Assembly (NCBI GenBank): GCA_940671915.1
Contig: CALNVZ010003430.1
Location: forward strand, 13,088,176 to 13,152,175
Length of the DNA: 64,000 bases
Direction: 5' to 3'
From: Paracentrotus lividus
Taxonomy: Eukaryota > Echinodermata > Echinoidea > Camarodonta > Echinidae
The notes under the pieces were generated by a model, which worked only from the letters and a program-made list of their open reading frames with translations, was not told the origin of the DNA and ran no database searches. Positions 24,219 to 35,209 of the stretch are shown here, one piece after another. Position 1 is the stretch's first letter. Every line of letters begins with the position of its first letter. The position numbers and the translations under genes were made by a program.

Positions 24219-24378
24219 AAGGCCCGGTCTCACCGCCAGAACTTTGCTGGAGCGTTCCTTGAACGACACTCTTCCAGCAATCCTGTGTCCGCTCGTAAAA
24301 CGCTTACAATGAATGAATGAATTTTTTTCACCGCTCAAGGAACGCTCCAGCAAAGTTCTGGCGGTGAGACTGGGCCTT
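24219..24378. mobile_element. TA-flanked MITE (160 bp)
   Basis: Inverted ends of about 45 bp include AAGGCCC..TCTCACCGCC and complement, flanked by TA on both sides (24217-24218, 24379-24380). The matching point in the other unit (about 10862) lacks it. A TA duplication suggests Tc1/mariner-type mobilisation. Confidence 0.8.
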
Positions 24379-24693
24379 TACAAAGGACTCATGTCGGTAT
24401 ATATAAGCACTTGAGTTCCATGCAGCTTTAAACAAAGTAATTACAGCGTTTGTCACATTTTGAGGGCGCATAAAATCTACTGTTGCAATATAAATTCTCA
24501 GCTTATCCTTTTTGTGACTAGTGTTGGGTTTTGATTTGTTTTTCCTTGAAGTACATTACCTGTGTTAAGAATAATTAAAAAGAAAAATACAACTTTATGA
24601 AGTGTACCATTGTTTTATTGTCAATGTCATTGACTTGTGGCTATTAAATTGAACAGGATAGGAAGGTTTGGTGCATAAAAAAAAAAAATATTA

Positions 24694-25701
24694 CGTTGTG
24701 GTTTTCCCTTTAAAAAAAAAGAGGACCGGAAGTTCAAAGGTCAGTCATTCCAAAAGTATATGGTTTATCTTGTGATTTGGTACTGAATAATAAGTAACTC
24801 ATCAGCTTTAAATTTGAGACATTGCTGACGTCTAAATTGTAATGGGTCACAGAGTTAGGGTCCTTTGAAGGTAATAGGTACAAACCCGTTTTTCCAAGTT
24901 TTGTTTTTGGGGTACGAAGCAAAATTTTTGTTAGTTTTTTGGTTTCATCGTTTTGGGGTATTTTTCACACAAGGTTCAATGAAATTCAATCTCATTTCCA
25001 AAGACCACTGCAATGAGATGGGTTCACTATTATGGGCCTCTGGGGTCGTGGTGACGTCGTGTGGTGACGTCTCCTGAACTTCAGGGGCCGTCGTGGGGAA
25101 ATCGAAAAAAAGTCTGAAAATGTTTCAATCCTGTTCGATTTTCTTTAATCGCTAGCAAGTTCCGAAAAAGTTTCTGAGAAGTCGTGGGATACTTTCGTGC
25201 CTATTTAAGGACGTCGGCGGCAACCCACCGAACGTCACAGAGACTTGCTTGCGTCTGAAAGAAGTCTTCTAAAATATTGAAAATGTTTGACATTTGTTTG
25301 GTTGTCTCGCGACTTCCTGGGACTCAGGATCCGTCGCAGTGACCTCTCCGGAACTCCAGAGACTCATAATTAAGAACGCATCTCATAACCAGTGAGAAAT
25401 CCACTTTAGCAAAGAAGATGAATTTCAATTGAAACTTGCTGAAAGAGATCCAATGACACCAATTACTTAAAAAGGTTTGTTTCATACCCGAAACCACAAA
25501 CTTGGAAAAAACGGGTTTTGTACCTATCGCCTTCAAAGACCCTAACTCTGTGACCCATTACACTTTGGACGTCAAGCAATGTCTCAAATTAAAGCTGATG
25601 AGTTACTAAATATTTAGTAAACGAGATCACAGATAAAAACCATTACTTTGGAATGACTGACCTTTGAACTCGGTCCTTCTTTTTTTTTAGGAAACACACT
25701 G
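24694..25701. mobile_element. TA-flanked foldback element (about 1.0 kb)
   Basis: Long arms are inverted: GTTTTTCCAAG...GGTCAGTCATTCC on the left and its complement near 25500-25670. The ends resemble CAGTGTGTTTCC, with TA on both sides. It is absent from the other unit at about 11165-11175. The centre (25020-25330) contains GTGACGTC-like words and no transposase. Confidence 0.75.
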
Positions 25702-26371
25702 TATAATTGACCAGGATTCTATAGGTAAAACAACAGTGCAATGATAAACGGGTTCATTTAGTACACAGAGATAAAAAAATATTTGTGAATTTGTTTTTAT
25801 AGACGGAAGCTATAACTAACATGCCCGTCATAAGGAGGAATCCATTTTTCGCTTTTTTTCTTTGCTCCAGTAGGGCTTACTTATTTTACTCGTCTTAATT
25901 TGTTATAAAATGCGTTTTATTCCTAGTTCAGACAACGCGTGTCCTAGCGATTTAGAATTTTGTTTGACCCTATCTTGAGTGATTTTTTAATTTTTTTTAA
26001 GGGGTAGGACTGAAAAGTCAACAAAAGGAGCACAAAACAAAAGGAGCACAAAACAAAAAGGGGCACAAAACAAAAGGCAAAAGTTGTATAGTGGGGTTTG
26101 GTAAACAATCATAAATATTTGAGCCTGTTAAGGGCTGAGAAAGTCTAGTATCGTCAGGATCATTTTAATATGAATGATAGGCACACATTGACGAATGATG
26201 TTTGCTGAACAAATATTATTCTATTACAGACACTGAATCTTCCCGTAGGCCTATAGGCCTCATCAGAAAAAAGTCAATTTGTTATACTTCTTCCCGTGTG
26301 TCTATTCGTTCTTGAACATGGTTAAAACAAAAGCAGATCAATAAAATCTAAATTCGCAAAGTTTTGATCTA

Positions 26372-27443
26372 AACCCTCCCAAAAATTTCGCAAGTGGGAC
26401 ATTTGGGCCATGATAACTTTTCAGGTACGCTTTAGTTATTCCTGATAATTTCATACCTTTTGAAAGATGAATTTATCCCTTTTTATTGATTATCCTATTG
26501 TAATTTTTTGTCACGCTTCAATCCACAGAATATCAGAATATGGAGAAATGTAAAAAGTCAAATTTTGCAAAATACATTCATCAAAGTTAAGTTTCCGCTA
26601 CTCGACTTTAGGCCCTGATAACTTTTTGGGGCATTTTTAATTTTATTTGGAATTTTTATACCATTGTCAAGTAAATTTATTCCTCTTTTTAACGAACAAC
26701 CCTAATTGTAACGAGAGTGTTGTTTCTTTGCATGCACAGAACACCTGGATGTTAGGACAAGTCAGAAGTTAAATGTTCCAAATTGGCCTGTTTGTCAGTA
26801 TTACTGTCTGTTGCCAGCAATAACAAGCATTTCGCTATTTTTCACTTTTTACTTTGCATTTATATTCAGTTATGTTGGCATTGAACATGATGTTACTATT
26901 GCAATTAGGCCATCAATAAAAAGAAGAATAAATGAACTTTTTAATGCTATTTGGAAAAATTGTATAATTGCTGAAACCCCACTTAATAATGTATCAAGCT
27001 CAAAGTAGTGTACAGAAATTTAAAACTGATAATTATCTTTCGCTTGCCATGTATCAGTGGTATTCCCAGGTGTTCCTGTGGGGACCCGCCATGAATAACC
27101 ATGACAAATAAGGTATCAATCAAAAGAGGAATAAATTAACTTGACAATGGTATAGAATTCAATAAAAATTAGAAAATATCCCCGAAGTTATCTGGACCTA
27201 AAGTCCAGGTGCGGAACTTCAATGTGATCAATAAAAGTGCATTTTACAACATTTGACTTTTTACTTTTCTCCATATTTTGATATTATGTGCATTGAAGCA
27301 TGACAAAACCATTACAAATAGGATATCAATAAAAAAGGGGAATAAATTATCTTTCCAATGGTATGAATATCAGGAATAACTAAAGAGTACCTGAAAAGTT
27401 ATCATGGCCCAAAGTCCACTAGCGAAACTTTTTGGGAGGGGTT
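26372..27443. mobile_element. TA-flanked foldback element (1.07 kb)
   Basis: Ends AACCCTCCCAAAAA and TTTTTGGGAGGGGTT, TA at 26370-26371 and 27444-27445. The empty site GATCTATATC is intact at about 11760. Arms contain repeated GATAACTTTT and TTTATTCCTCTTTTT words in mirrored order. A 65-codon open frame at 26811 has no recognisable similarity and is not called. Confidence 0.8.
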
Positions 27444-30400
27444 TATATCAAAGATACTTTTATATTCCCTTTTTGCACATGACATTAGTTTATTGCTATC
27501 CGATATCAATTGTGTTACATTGATGGTAACTGCAAACAACGAAAAGTTATACACATGGTTCTGCTGTAATAAGTTGTTATTGAAGGTGCAAAAAACAAAA
27601 TGTGTCATCTTTCGCTCCAGGGGTAAAATTATTCCAATGGTGTTGGCCTCCTGAATGTTGAAGGGACTACTATAATGGCTATAATTTGTAGTGAGCAAGT
27701 TAAATTCCTAGGTGTTATTTTGGACAATCATTTGACCTGGAAATGGCATATACAAAGTGTTTGCACTAAAGTTTCTCGGAGTATCGGTATTATATGTAGA
27801 TTAAGTTATATTTTACCTGAAAAGGTCTTAATTACTTTGTATAATAACTCCCATACTTGTATTGTAATGTTGCATGGGGTAACACTTTCAGAACATATAC
27901 TGATAAATGAAAAATTCTGCAAAAGAAAGTACTAAGGCTTATAACGAAATCAAACTTCAGGTCTTCAAGCAAACCTTTATTCCTTAGACTGAAGTTGTTT
28001 CCTTTGGATGAACTCATATCATTCAATAGTTTGATTTTTATGTTTAAACTTCAGTTGGGTCCTCAAACCTCTTTATTGAAAGATCTGTTTGCCTCAAATT
28101 CGCAGATACATAATTATAATACTCGACAAAGAAATCTCATACACCGTCCTCATTTTAGAACTCATGTCTCCTTAAACTCCTTTCGGATTTTTTGTATAAA
28201 AGAATGGAATAGGCTAACGCTTGATATTAAAAACAGTACGACATTCAGGTGCGGATCCAGGATTTTCCAGAGGGGGGGGGGCCCAACTTTGAAAAAAAAA
28301 TCTTGCGAGCGGAGCGAGCAAACGAGCGTGAAACGCGAGTTTAAAACATTCCCAGATATGGGCCTATACTGACCTAAAACGAGGAATTTAAAAAATTTCA
28401 TTATTTACTCCTATGAAAACAAAATAAAAATAAATACTAGCAAAAAATAAAAAATAAAATAAAATATATTTAAAAACAAAACTGTAGAGGTTTGAATATG
28501 TATTTTGAATTGATGCTTTTTAAGAATGTGTTTTGTATTTCATAAATGAAAAAAGGCAAAGCGAGCGCGAAGCACGAGCCGAAAATATTTAGCTAAAAAT
28601 TTGAGATAACTGTGCATTATAGACCCTATTTAGTATCCGCGAGCGCGAAGCGTGAGGTGAAAACTTTGAGATAAGAATTTGAGTTAATTGTGCATTATAT
28701 AACCTACTGAATTGGTATCTGCGAGCGCGAAGCGCGAGTCGAAAATTTTGAGGTAAAAAAGATATATGGAATAAATAAAGGGGTACTTTCTAATATAAAA
28801 AACTATAGATAATTGTGTATTATACAACCCCATTTAGTATTCGCGAGCGCGAAGTGCGAGTCTAAAATTTTGAGGGCTTAAAATTTTGAGTTAATTGTGC
28901 GTTATATACCTCTATGAATTGGTATCTGCGAGCGCGAAGCGCGAGCCGAAAATTTTGTTTGTCATTTGTGGCATGTCTGATTGATCCGCAGGGAAAGTGC
29001 GAGCCCGAAAATTTTGTGGTTTAAAAGATATGTAGAATGAATAAAAGGGGCACTTTTCTAGTATAATAAAATTGTTGCTATTAATGTATTAAAGACTCTT
29101 TTCAGTAATCCGCCGAGCGCAAAGCGCGCGGCTGAAATTTTTTAGGTAAAATTTGAGTTATTTGTTGCAGTTGTTTATATCGCGGCGCGAAGCTTGGATA
29201 AATTAAAGGGTAACTTTCTATATAAAACTAACAGATAATTGTGTATTATACACCCCATTTAGTATCGGCGAGCGCGAAGTGCGAGCTTAAATTTTGAGGT
29301 TAAATTTTGAGTTAATTGTGGCGTTAATACCTACTGAAGGTATCTATGCGAGCGCGAAGCGCGAGCCGAAAATTTTGTTTGATTTGTGGCATTCTGATTT
29401 GTATCCGCGAGGGGAAAGTGCGAGCCGAAAATTTTGGGTTTTAAAAGATATGTAGAATGAATAAAGGGGCACTTTCTAGTATAAAAAAATTGTTGCTAAT
29501 TGTGTATTAAAAACTCTTTTCAGTATCCGCGAGCGCAAAAGCGCGGGCTGAAATTTTTTAGGTAAAAATTTGAGTTATTTGTGCAGTATGATTTAGTATC
29601 AGCGAGCGCGAAGCTTGGAATAAATAAAGGGGCACTTTCTAGTATTGAAATTTTTGAGGTAAAAATTTAAGTTATTTGTGCATTATGATTTAGTAGCAGC
29701 GAGTGCGAAGCTTGAAATAAATAAAGAGGCACTTTCTAGTATTAAAGATTTTAGATAATTGTGTATTATAGACCCTTTTTAGTATCCTCGAGCGCGAAGC
29801 GCGAGCTGAAATTTTTTAGGTAAGAATTTGAGTTATTTGTGCAGTATGATTTAGTGTCAGCGAGGGCGAAGCTTGGAATAAATAAAGGGGCACTTTCTAG
29901 TATCAAAAATTTTAGATAATTGTAGACCCTTTGTAGTATCCGTGAGCGCGATGGGCGAGCCGAAAATTTAGGGTTTTAAAAGTTATGGAATAAATAAAGG
30001 GTCACTTTCTAGTATTGAAAAATTTTAGATAACTGCGTATTATAGACCCTTTTTAGTATCCGCGAGCGCGAAGCGCGAGCTGAAAATTTTGAGATAAAAT
30101 TTGAGTTATTTTTGCATCATGATTTAGTATTAGCGAGAGCGGAAAATTTGGTGTTTTAAAAGATATATGAAATAAAGGGGCACATTCTATTATTAATTTT
30201 TTTTAGATCTTTGTGTATTATAGACCCTATTTAGTATCCGCGAGCGCGAAGAGCGAGTTAAAATGTTTAAGTTAATTGTGCATTATATAATTGGTATTTG
30301 CGAGCGCAAAGCGCGAGCCGAAAATTTTAAGCTCAAAATTGGAGTTATTTTTGCATTATGATTGAGTATCCGCGAGCGCGAAGCGCGAGCCGAAAAGTTA

Positions 30401-30845
30401 GGGTTTTAAAAGATATATGGAATAAATAAAGGGTGACTTTTTAGTATTCCCACGAGGCCGACTATTTTCCCACGAGGCCGAGGGCCCATGAGGCCGAAGG
30501 TCCTCCAGGCCTCTTTTCTTTGTGAAGTTTTGAAACTTTAGTTTGAATTATTTTCCCTTTTTTTTTCACTTTTCGTCAGTAATGTATTTCTTTTTCTAAA
30601 AAAAAAAAAAAACGGCGTTTAGGCAATATATTGCAAAGTACAATATGAGAAAAATCGGCCTCGTGGACCCTCTCCATATTAAAGGCCTTAGTAATGGTCG
30701 TTTAGAACCCAATTAGGCCTATTTCGCGCTTATTATTTAATAATGTTGGGCGAAAATTGTACAAGCATCGGCTTATCCCTCTCTTTCTTTCTTTTTCTCT
30801 TTTTCTCTCCTCCCCTTTTTCTCCTCCTTTTTCCTCCTCCTTTTT

Positions 30846-30876
<31 letters not shown>

Positions 30877-31300
30877 GGGGGCGGGCCCGCCGGGGCAGCT
30901 CCTGGATCGCGCGCCTGACTCTCAGGTTTAAAATCCTTTGAAAATCGTTATTATTTCAAAGAATAATGTTAAGTTCAAACTAAATTTTATTTGACTATAC
31001 AGCCAACCTGTGTATGCCTGCTGTGTGTTGCTTGTGTTTTTTTAGGTGCGTTTGGGTGTGTGTGTGCGTGTGTACCAGACATTGTAAATACGTTCCATAT
31101 TATTCCTGTATTATGTATTCTTGTACATTATAACGATATATCTTATGTATATTTTAAGTGGGGCCCCTCTCACAAGCCTAGCTTCTCTTGGGGTCCTAAA
31201 ACCACTCATGTTGTTATTCAAAACTCCTGTAAATGTATTTTAACTGTGATCAAAGTATAATATGTTTGGTTTTGAATAAATTCATTCATTCATTCATTCA
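27444..31300 (+). mobile_element. Second copy of the 5'-truncated LINE, interrupted
   Basis: This is the same element as at 11751-14846. The RT box reads as an altered LFAHDISLLLSD near 27470, the C-terminal block KFLGVILDNHLTW lies near 27700, and several frame changes follow up to 28245. A 2.7-kb satellite-bearing insertion splits it. LINE sequence resumes at about 30920 (LKSFENRYYFKE-like) and ends at 31300 with AATAAA and ATTC repeats. It lacks the foldback and MITE present in the sister copy, so those came after the unit duplicated. Confidence 0.75.
28250..30916. mobile_element. Satellite-bearing TIR element (about 2.7 kb)
   Basis: The left end GCGGATCCAGGA and right end TCCTGGATCGCGC are inverted repeats, each next to G-runs. 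Between them lies an array of at least twenty GCGAGCGCGAAGCGCGAGC-type cores spaced about 80-120 bp, each followed by AAAATTTT and AT-rich spacers. A higher-order block of roughly 410 bp is repeated (about 28800-29220 and 29222-29640). A run of over 30 G near 30857-30890 may be of uncertain length. It is inserted in the LINE C-terminus next to the site used by another foldback in the sister copy. Confidence 0.7.
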
Positions 31301-31749
31301 GTGATAATCATCATTAACAATCATCATTAACTGAGACAGAGACTAACCTCGGCAGTGTCAGCCGCGTGCGCACTAACTGCGCGCCCGTGACCCCGGGAAT
31401 TCCCCGTTTCCACCGTAACACTTGTACGAATGCACTAAAATTCGTGCCAATCGTGTATTGTAAGTATAACATGCATAGAATTCTAAATAATTGTCTTGAA
31501 ATTTTGAGAATTATTGATATCGAAGCAAGGGAAAGTATTAATTTATAACATAACGTCCTGTCATATTTTATTCCTGGGGGCCTTGGCCTATATTTTCTCT
31601 GTCATCGGTTCTTTAAAACTTACTGTGTAGTGAAATGCACTTGTGAATTATTATAGAAAGTGACTCAGACTAGATGTATGTGTTGTGTAAGAGTGATGAT
31701 ACCAAACGTACTATATCATATTATGTAATATAATATATTATGTTTCGGC

Positions 31750-31887
31750 TACAGGCATGATTTTAATTGGAAGAGCAAGCAAACATTCTGTGAGGAAAAT
31801 GGAAAGCCTTAGTACCAAGTTTAATTGATGTCAAAGCAATAACTGCGCTGTCCGTCAAATGGACCTAAACAAGATTGATGAATAAAG
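31750..31887 (+). other. Exon 1 of the third gene copy
   Basis: It is nearly identical to exon 1 of copies A and B, ending ATG-AAT-AAA-G (ATG at 31878) before GTAAGT. Here the first downstream acceptor (TTTCAG at 32348) would give MNKD and then a stop after about 20 codons. So in this copy exon 1 may be 5' UTR carrying a short upstream open frame, with the main start at 32552. Sequence homology to the other copies ends near 32228, in the first intron. The 5' limit is not determined. Confidence 0.5.
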
Positions 31888-32551
31888 GTAAGTTGAAGTG
31901 ATGTTGATATCAGATATAATTGTTCAAATATGTACATAATCACCTACAAAATATAACATGATTCATGCAAGATTTATAAAATGTCGAAGCATCCTTGATG
32001 TGCTAGTAGCTAGACCTTAAATAATGTACATAAATATTAAAATAAAAATTATGACAATTAAAGATATTTCTTCCTTATAAATACAAGAAAATATATAACT
32101 ACTACTTATTTTTTTTTTTTTATTGCATTCGTTTATAACAAGATATTCTGTGAAAGTAAGTATACCCGATCAAATACTCTACAGTGAATTTCACAAAGAT
32201 GATCTTAATACTCCATTTCATAACATACAAAATGACATGCCCTAATACCAATACAAACCAAATTAGTCCTAAGCCCGGATTGCAGCTGCCCCATGACCTG
32301 ACCTTTTTTTTAAAGTATTTTTTCGAAATCAATTTCTTCATGTTTCAGATACTTCAGATCTCCAACCTTCCCAGTTACAATCAGATGATTTGCAGAAATG
32401 AAATACCAGGAAACTGAACCACTTTATTCTACTGTTCTGTACAACTAGTCCAAACATATGAGCAATATAGCCACCAAAATAAGTTGAGAGGAGACTTTAG
32501 AACACTTGTGGGGTACAAACATCCGGACCAGTTTAGATCTATAAGTACAAA

Positions 32552-32855
32552 ATGGCAGAGGATATACAAAGTACGAGGCAGGTGTCTGTAACCGTCTGCA
32601 CATCATCGCCTGAGGACAACATCCAGGCTCTTTTGAACTACCTTAAAGATATGACACGTGGAAGGCCCAGTCTCATCAGGAACGTGACGTACTATAAACT
32701 TCCATATAACGGAATCGACAAACATAAGTTCACCAATGAGGACCATGTCGATGTGATGCTTCTCTGCCATTCTATCCAGAACAGAAGATTCGCCATCACA
32801 GACGTACCTGACGCCCTCTACGATAAGTTCCTTCTGAATTGTCAGAAGAGCATAG
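32552..32855 (+). CDS. Third copy, domain 1 first half
   Basis: Start ATG in a good context (A at -3, G at +4), with an in-frame TAG 16-18 bases upstream. It encodes 101 residues: MAEDIQSTRQ, strand-like VSVTVCTS, a helix-like QALLNYLKDM, LPYNGIDKHKF, VDVMLLCHS and ITDVPDALYDKFLL. It ends at ATAG|GTGATA, phase 1. The order of motifs equals that of the copy A/B domain, but identity is clearly lower, so domains 1 and 2 split before the A/B duplication. Confidence 0.7.
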
Positions 32856-34898
32856 GTGATATATTTCATCAGAATTATTTCAGAGAATATCTTAAAAACC
32901 TATTATTTCCATATTCTCACAGTGGTGATTCTCTATCTAATCCTTAAACAACTTTCATCTGAGCAACTCGAAATGATATATCCCCATTATGTCACCTTCA
33001 GTTCCCAATTCTTTTTGTAGCGATGTCCTTTGGAAAAAAGGTATTTCGAGATTTAAGATTGATGAACACTGACATGACTGATTTGTATTAAATCTTACAT
33101 GCAATTCCCTCCTTTTTATGTCTACTAAATAGTAACTCAGAAAGGCCTCCCTCAAATATGTTGTTATTGTGTTATTAAGATTATTTAGTCCAATCATTTG
33201 AAAAAAGCGTCCCTGTTTTATTTTATTTTTTTTATTTTTTTTTTCATTGTGATTACAATTTTTTTCAGGAAAGGAAAAAATGGCTGTAATTGCAAATGAC
33301 TTCGAGAAAATGAGCGATATGGAGTATTTGGATCGCATGTCAACTTTTCGACAAAAACAGCCAACGACGTTTGCTAAAGCAAGTCTTGTCTTGATTCATG
33401 GAAAGTTAGAGGAAGGGGAAGAACTTACAAAATCATTTAAGGACTTAATTATAAATTTCTTGAAAAAGACTTCTCAACAACCGGTGGAAATCAAATCTTC
33501 AAACATTCTAAGTGAGTATACCAAGATGTACCGTTAACATTCACTAGTATTACCTATGTCTGTAATGTGAGGTGCTACTTAGTCGATTAGTTGGTAATTA
33601 CCCGTATACGGAGGTCGTATTTATTTCATAAGGAAAAGCTTGAGATTCTTGTAAACGTGGTGCGTTCTGCTCATAGTTCCACTAGCTAATAATATTTTTG
33701 GACTACCTGATTCTTATCTTATAATTTTGAAGGTTTCCCAAAGAGATTTACCTTGGGTGGATTAAGGAGTACTAATAGAACTGCAACAACACCCGCTGCA
33801 TGCGCTGGTCAACCAGAAGATACTGTAGCACGTGCGAGGCATTTTTCGGAAAGAGTATCGACGACAACTCATCGGACACCTACGCATAGTTCGCTCCCTT
33901 CGACCAATGACAAGCACCGAATGGAATCACATCCAGGAAGATTTGACCAATCTCTAACAAGTCACGCTCGTCCTGTATCAGTGTCCGTTTGTACATCTGC
34001 CTACGAGCACAACGTTGCTGGATTTATGTCCTGGCTGAGGAAGCTCAAAGCTGACCATCCTCAAATGATTGCAGACGTCCGATTTCGGAATCTACCGTAC
34101 AACGACATTGATTCCTTCAAGTTTCATTCCAGCAACCCTGTGGATGTGATGGTGCTTTGTCATTCGGTCCACAACAGAGGGTTTTTAATCACAGATGTCC
34201 TGAATTCCATCTACGACAAATATCTGAATTGGTATGTAGACGTAATGATGATTCTCGTCAATTTACAATTTCCATAATTTGGTCTTTATTCATCTTTTGA
34301 AATTTGGATTTTCAGTTCCATATGTTTTTTTTTTTGTCTCTTGAAAATCTTACCTTATTTATCAGAAAATAATACATTCTCCAAGACAATCGTTTAAGCT
34401 TAAATATTGTAAATGTCGTTTATCTTTTAAATAATATTCAAGCAAATACATAGTAATTGTTTACTTTTGTTTTATTCTAATTGATGTCATAAGTCTTTTT
34501 ATTGGAAGTTTCCTTCTAAGAAAAAATTAGTTACCATAGGCCAAGACTCATTTGTTTGTTTTTTGTTTGTTTTTTGTTAATACATGTATAACATGATTTA
34601 AATGAATTGAATAATGCTCATTAATTTCAATGTTTCAGGAAAGAATAGAATTGCCGTGATTGTTCATGACATTTCTGAATTGACTTCGGCAGTCGTTAGT
34701 CCTGGTAAGATGGAGACCTTCAAGAAGACACAACCCTCGACATTCAAACTTGCGGATACTGTGATTATCTGTGGTAGCCTCGAAAACCCCGACGAGTTAC
34801 AAATGACAGAAACAGACATGGGAGCACTTTTCTCCTTCTTCGAGTCAGCGAGTATGGCACCACGGAAGACGGGGTCATATTTTGGAAAGTTTTTTTAA
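32552..34898 (+). CDS. Unknown two-domain gene, third copy
   Basis: The exons are 32552-32855, 33269-33511 and 33733 onward, with a further domain exon at 34639-34898. All the first junctions are phase 1 with consensus sites (ATAG|GTGATA, TTTTTCAG, CTAA|GTGAGT, TGAAG|GT). Domain 1 is divergent: VSVTVCTSS, LPYNGID, VDVMLLCHS, ITDV, then MAVIANDF and QPTTFAKASLVLIHG. A Ser/Thr/Arg-rich linker of about 75 residues leads to domain 2 (VSVSVCTSAY, LPYNDID, VDVMVLCHS, ITDV), which is close to copies A and B. Reading through the last donor ends at TAA 34275-34277 and gives 363 residues. Splicing to 34639 at the best donor breaks the frame. The fold looks alpha/beta; function and compartment are unknown and no signal peptide is seen. 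Confidence 0.6.
33269..33511 (+). CDS. Third copy, domain 1 second half
   Basis: The acceptor is a T-rich tract ending TTTTTCAG. The exon opens GKEKMAVIANDF and contains FRQKQPTTFAKASLVLIHG, matching the C-terminal exon of copies A and B. A strong donor (CTAA|GTGAGT) ends it in phase 1, leading to the linker exon at 33733. If that donor is ignored the frame stops at 33537, giving a single-domain protein. Both forms could exist as splice variants. Confidence 0.65.
33733..34231 (+). CDS. Third copy, linker and domain 2 first half
   Basis: Open from the acceptor TTTTGAAG, with no ATG near the 5' end (FPKRFTLGG...), which supports an internal exon and not a separate gene. The linker is rich in Thr, Ser, Ala and Arg. 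The domain then follows with VSVSVCTSAYEHNV, IADVRFRNLPYNDIDSF, VDVMVLCHS and ITDVLNSIYDKYL. The best donor is AATTG|GTATGT, but it is phase 2 and lacks about 17 bases present in copies A and B. Without splicing, the frame stops at 34277. Confidence 0.65.
34639..34898 (+). CDS. Third copy, domain 2 second half
   Basis: Acceptor AATGTTTCAG, then GKNRIAVIVHDI, METFKKTQPSTFKLADTVII, CGSLENP and a tail ending SYFGKFF and TAA. It matches copy B exon 3 throughout in the phase-1 frame. The frame is intact, but it does not join in frame to the best donor of the preceding exon (see the 33733 entry). Confidence 0.6.
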
Positions 34899-35081
34899 TG
34901 AAAATGTGAAGGATTGGCTTGAATGCAAAAAGTTGCATGAGCTGTACATCCATTTTTTAAATCGAAACATGCATAAACAAATTTACCCCCCCCCCCCTTT
35001 AATCGGCTTGTTTTCCTGCAATATGAGGAAAGCAAGATTGTCTTGCAACAAAACAGGGCAATATCGCTTTGGCATTACGTT

Positions 35082-35087
35082 AATAAA
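35082..35087 (+). terminator. Possible polyadenylation signal AATAAA
   Basis: A canonical AATAAA lies about 185 bases after the last stop of the third gene copy. It is the first such hexamer downstream on this strand. Nothing else supports cleavage here. Confidence 0.3.
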
Positions 35088-35161
35088 ACGCCCTCTCTTG
35101 CCAACGGTATAGAATTTTTTTATTTTACCGCTCATGGTAGTCATTGTAGTTCGTATATTAC

Positions 35162-35176
35162 ATACACACACGCACA

Positions 35177-35208
<32 letters not shown>
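35162..35208. repeat. AC dinucleotide microsatellite
   Basis: A run of AC units with a few interruptions near its start. Confidence 0.9.
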
Positions 35209-35209
35209 A

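Larger units (their letters stand above)
23906..27443. repeat. Module gamma, second copy with nested insertions
   Basis: It aligns with about 10570-11790 once three insertions are removed (24219-24378, 24694-25701, 26372-27443). The remaining sequence is AT-rich with no conserved open frame. A short local duplication of GGAGCACAAAACAAAA occurs near 26025-26070. Confidence 0.6.

Noticed and set aside
26811-27008. A 65-codon open frame within a foldback element
   Set aside because: It lies in one arm of the inverted repeat and has no similarity to any transposase.
28550-30450. CRISPR-like array (short repeats with spacers)
   Set aside because: The cores vary, the spacers are themselves related AT-rich repeats, and the array sits in animal DNA between inverted ends. 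It is a satellite.
30743-30931. Phe/Gly-rich open frame
   Set aside because: It is produced by T-runs, C-runs and the long G-run at the end of the satellite element.
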